From the NCBI GenBank assembly GCA_047967505.1, contig CM106538.1: a DNA stretch of 64,000 nt, one strand, 5' to 3'. This document shows positions 60,812 to 64,000 of the stretch, piece after piece. The stretch's first letter is position 1. Each line of letters begins with the position of its first letter. The DNA is from Dipteris shenzhenensis (lineage: Eukaryota; Polypodiophyta; Polypodiopsida; Gleicheniales). Position numbers and translations under genes: made by a program. The notes beneath the pieces were generated by a model. It was not told the DNA's origin. It saw only the letters and a program-made list of their open reading frames with translations, and did no database searches.

Positions 60812-61165
60812 ATGGTTCACATTCCCATGTTTTGTGAGCAGGTTGAAGAAAATCCAAGTGAGTATCTTGTGGCCTTTAAGCGCTGTTGTGTTTCTCTCAA
60901 CTTTCTTACTGAAGATAGATGGTTGTTGGTTCTTCCCACATTCTTAGATGATTTTGCCAAGATGTGGTACAAGAGGCAGACTGATGAAGTTCAAGAAAGT
61001 TGGCCCCATTTGATTGTAGTATTGGTCGAGTATTTCGACAAAGAAGAGGAGCTCGAGAATGTTCATTTGTTGATAGTGAGGTTGAGGCAAGAAGAAGGAG
61101 AGACATATGGATCCTCAAGTGCATCTCATGGAGAATTCCAGATCAGTTATTGGGGAGTCAGATAA
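60812..61165 (+). CDS. Gag-like (capsid) domain frame
   Basis: NPSEYLVAFKRCCVSLNFLT, WLLVLPTFLDDFAKMWYKRQ and WPHLIVVLVEYFDKEEELEN follow the retrotransposon gag pattern (helix, LxxxL..A..WY, W..L...F). It lies downstream of RNase H, the reverse of the usual order. Confidence 0.6.
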   Translation: MVHIPMFCEQVEENPSEYLVAFKRCCVSLNFLTEDRWLLVLPTFLDDFAKMWYKRQTDEVQESWPHLIVVLVEYFDKEEELENVHLLIVRLRQEEGETYGSSSASHGEFQISYWGVR

Positions 61166-61273
61166 TGATGAGATTGAATGTGGTAATGATAGTGAATCAA
61201 TTCCCTTTGAAAGCTGTAGTGAATCCGTAGATGATAATGAGCCATATGGACTTCACATACCCTACCAATTGCA

Positions 61274-61861
61274 TTGAATCCTTCAGGTTCTCTTTCTCCT
61301 CCTTTGGATTTTTCTTATGATAAAGAATTCGAGGGTCTTGATGGACTGTTCAATGATGAAAGCATCAATGAGCTCGAAGTCTTGATAGTAGGGGCCGACA
61401 ACGGTGAAATCCTCACCCCTTCTTCTCCCCTTGATGTTGTGAGTCTCTTGGAACCTGATGTGATTATATGTGGTGACAGCATGGTAGAGATGTTTGAAAT
61501 GTGCTCAAAAGATGCTTTGATGGATATTGAAGAACAATGTAACCAACTATGGGCTGAGCTTATTGATGAGAAAGTCATGGTGTTAGATGAAGTGTTGAGC
61601 AGTAAGGATGAAGTTGAGGCCAAGAAGTTGATGGATGTGATGCATGTTGAAAAGGTCTTGATGGTATCTCTTGATGATTTCACAAGTTATGATCCCATGA
61701 TTGATTTGGAAAGGAGCTCCAAACTATTCTTGCAAGAGTCAATGTGGGATGGCGTTTTCTATCAAATGATAGATTTCCCTCCATATGGGGGGGGGTATGT
61801 TTTGGAGGTCCTTCCATCCCAAACTGGGGGGAGTGACCTGCTCTTGTGTGCTTTGATGTAG
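61274..61861 (+). CDS. Acidic 195-codon frame of unknown function
   Basis: Rich in Asp, Glu, Leu and Val (FEGLDGLFNDESINELEVLI, KVMVLDEVLSSKDEVEAKKL). No known domain. It ends shortly before the 3' LTR and is probably element-specific. Confidence 0.4.
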   Translation: MNPSGSLSPPLDFSYDKEFEGLDGLFNDESINELEVLIVGADNGEILTPSSPLDVVSLLEPDVIICGDSMVEMFEMCSKDALMDIEEQCNQLWAELIDEKVMVLDEVLSSKDEVEAKKLMDVMHVEKVLMVSLDDFTSYDPMIDLERSSKLFLQESMWDGVFYQMIDFPPYGGGYVLEVLPSQTGGSDLLLCALM

Positions 61862-62128
61862 TATTCGGGCTTTGTGGCCCTTTTGAGTAGTAACCGATTT
61901 GTATTTGATCCAGGGCGTGAGGAGATGGCAGTGACACCACAGATTGTTTTTGATCGAGGAAATTATAACGGTAAAGGAACACAGACTCTTGGATTTGTTG
62001 AGGTCCAAGATCATTTCCAAAAACCACATGAGAGGAAGGTGTTCAACAAAAGGGATCTCAAGCTTTTCCTTGTTGTGTTTTTTTCCCCAGGCATGAAATG
62101 CTGTGCATTCCCTGCCTGGGGGGGGAAC

Positions 62129-63123
62129 TGTTATGGATAAATTTGACCAATGAAAAAGGCATAAATATGTGTGTGTGCTTGTATGTGTGGCAATAGTATT
62201 ATAACATATGGAGTGCATAGGGGCCAAGGTTGAGGTGGCAGGGCATGATCATATGCCACCCTTCCACGTAAGAGGACCCATAAGGTGTGTTGTACATAAT
62301 ATCCATGGTAGTAATGTTATAAAATGTTAAGGTGGCATGGCTCCTCCATGTGCCACCCCTCCACCTAGACTGCATTTAGTGAGATATGGCTCAAAGTCCA
62401 TGGGAGAAGTAATATAAAATAGGTGAAGATGGATATTATATTGGGTTATTCCCTCCATATAGGATAGGCCCGTGTGGGGGAGGTATAGATAGTCCAAGGA
62501 TGCAAGTTAAATAATGGGGAAAGTAGGATGAGGTGGCAAGGTTCCTTGTGCCAACCCTCCACTTGTCCTCCTAGAGGTTTGAACATATTATAAAATTGGG
62601 AAGAGACCAAGGGAGTATCATAGACTTGGGATATGGGAGTTGATATATGTGGAAAAATGTGGCCAAGCATTATCGCACACAATTGAGAGTGCGTAACCGC
62701 CTAGCCCACATGGGAGACTCTTCCACGCACACCATGCATGTGGGAGGATGCATTTATTAAGAGAGCCCCCCTCTCTTAGCTATAGAAGGAGGGGGCTATT
62801 CCTTGATGGGACACGCTCATTCTTGTAAAGCCACCTAGCTAGTACTTTGATTTCTCCCTTCCCTTCCTTTCAAAATAAAGCATGGTCCTCTTCCCTTGAT
62901 GTCTCCATCTTTACATTCCTCCTCCCATCATGTACACGCTTCTCTTCCCCGTCTCCCTTTCCCCTTGTGTCATAGTCTCCCTCTTCATTCCCTCCCCTTC
63001 TAATTCCTTTTCCCCTCCCATGATAACGTTTTGCCCTCATGTTCTCCTTTCATCTATGGCCCTCGAGTGTCACCATGCTTAGCCTATAGCCTCTGGTCTT
63101 GATTTCTTTTCTGGCTAATAGCA
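62129..63123 (+). repeat. 3' LTR of the RNase H-bearing element
   Basis: About 995 bp, preceded by the G-rich polypurine tract at 62117-62128; ends near TAATAGCA. Confidence 0.85.
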
Positions 63124-64000
63124 GCCATGGTATTCCATTAGGAGTGCTTTGAGTTTGGTTTCATCTTCTTGTCGAAGTTGTTTCCCAATAAAAACCAGTT
63201 TTTCTTCCTCCCCTTCAAGGGCAAGGTTTATTGTGCTAGTTTTTGCCGGTCCCACATAGATTGGAGTTTCTCCAATGCTATCGGTTTCTTGATTTTCAGA
63301 TTCTCTTAGTGGTCTTGCATTGCTATGGGGACACTGCCACCACTTCTGTAATTATTGAAGTATTCTGACACTTGTCGAAGATCAAAGGCTCTGATGGTGT
63401 TGAACTAGCCTGACATGTGCTATGGGTACTGGGTGGTATAGTATCAGTAACCAATTTGGTTAGGCTCTTGGTGACTTTCTTTTTTTGAAGTCTCTTGATC
63501 AAGCTTCATCCGCACATGTGGCTTATACTTTCGAAACTTCTTATGTTGGGAACTGTGGAGTAACTTTTCCATTGGTAAGGTGTTCCCAACTAAGGGTTCA
63601 TTTGCTGCGCCTGCTCCTTCCAGTCCCTTAGGGGACCATTCAAGAGGAGGTGGCTGAGATTTTGAGGGAGCTGGCTTTGCAAGATACAATTTGACCATCC
63701 TTGTTTGGACTCATTCAAATTCATTGAAATGTTCGGCCTTGGCTTTTCTACGATTTCCTCCTTCAGCTTTCTTGTGAGATCTTATGCTATTATTCAACTT
63801 TGGAGGTTCAATTTTTGGAAGCTTGACTACCATTAGGGTATGCAGAATGGCTGTGTCATTGTCATAGACTTGATCTTCAATTTGAGAATTCTCAGCCTTA
63901 GTTTTGAGGTCCCAAGGAAAATCTGAGTCATCATTGGTATGGGTACCTTCTTTAGGTTCATTATCCCACTTGAGGTCAGCCATAAAGAATGGAACCTCTA
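63124..64000 (-). mobile_element. Degenerate gypsy polyprotein, part 1 (gag-pol linker up to RT)
   Basis: The minus strand reads NQETDSIGETPIYVGPAKTS, GKQLRQEDETKLKALLMEYHGC, the block just before RT in Tat/Athila-like gypsy elements. Upstream Lys- and Pro-rich frames (63444-63698; 63711-63983) fit its variable linker. The frame resumes at 57479 on the other side of the inserted element. It continues beyond the window. Confidence 0.75.

Larger units (their letters stand above)
57480..63123 (+). mobile_element. Non-autonomous LTR retrotransposon (5.6 kb) with RNase H, zinc knuckle and gag-like domain
   Basis: Two direct LTRs of about 995 bp (57480-58471 and 62129-63123), both starting TGTTATGGATAAATTTGACC and very similar throughout. 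PBS-like TGGTGTGGCTAGTGGGATC follows the 5' LTR (58472), similar to PBSs of Tat-type gypsy elements. A G-rich PPT (tgggggggggaac) precedes the 3' LTR. Inside: a tRNA-like stretch, an unknown frame, an RNase H domain, a zinc knuckle, a gag-like domain and an acidic frame; no protease, RT or integrase. It splits a minus-strand gypsy frame between MEYHGC and CIAWSYKEM. No clean target duplication is seen. Confidence 0.88.

Noticed and set aside
57470-63130. A target-site duplication for the RNase H-bearing element
   Set aside because: The flanks (tgcaa on the left, gccat or gcagc on the right) do not match clearly, so none is claimed.

Overview
This is nuclear DNA from a land plant with a large, transposon-packed genome, on the scale of a fern, lycophyte or gymnosperm; the sequence does not fix the species. 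The evidence is one spliced plant-type gene with GT-AG introns of up to about 25 kb, and many nested LTR retrotransposons and LINE fragments with plant-type primer-binding sites. No CRISPR array, operon or rRNA gene is visible.

The only host gene is an M1-family zinc aminopeptidase (puromycin-sensitive / APM1-like) on the minus strand. Its ATG is at 47640 and I traced 17 exons leftward to 5912. All splice phases match and together they give 830 codons. The GAMEN motif, HELAH zinc site and second zinc glutamate are all present. The last roughly 95-100 residues of the family are not visible and probably lie left of the window. Intron 1 (22490-47325) and intron 5 (10907-20990) are filled with mobile elements. 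Upstream of the ATG is a candidate promoter with a TATA-like stretch and four CACGTG G-boxes.

Layout: 1-5.9 kb, a LINE 3' fragment, a gypsy RT scrap, dispersed repeats and unassigned sequence. 5.9-10.9 kb, exons 17-6. 10.9-21 kb (intron 5), a minus-strand LINE piece, a copia element carrying a nested short LTR element and a TRIM, then four tandem copies of a ~540-bp repeat. 21-22.5 kb, exons 5-2. 22.5-47.3 kb (intron 1), a complete Ty3/gypsy chromovirus with 459-bp LTRs and a 5-bp target duplication that carries an intronless piece of the TFIID subunit gene TAF6. Further along intron 1 are copia remnants (one with an in-frame gag-RNase H fusion, one with a GTAC-dense leader), a second deleted gypsy copy broken by another LTR element, and several LINE fragments, one split by a 146-bp retroposon flanked by a 17-bp target duplication. 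47.3-48.3 kb, exon 1 and promoter. 48.3-64 kb, intergenic sequence with two degenerate minus-strand gypsy elements. One of these is split by a 5.6-kb LTR element (57480-63123) with an RNase H domain, a zinc knuckle and a gag-like domain but no RT or integrase.

The most notable items are the TAF6 capture, the RNase H-bearing non-autonomous LTR element, the GTAC-rich leader, the gag-RNase H fusion and the aminopeptidase's predicted N-terminal membrane anchor. All identifications are by reading the sequence; no database search was run.
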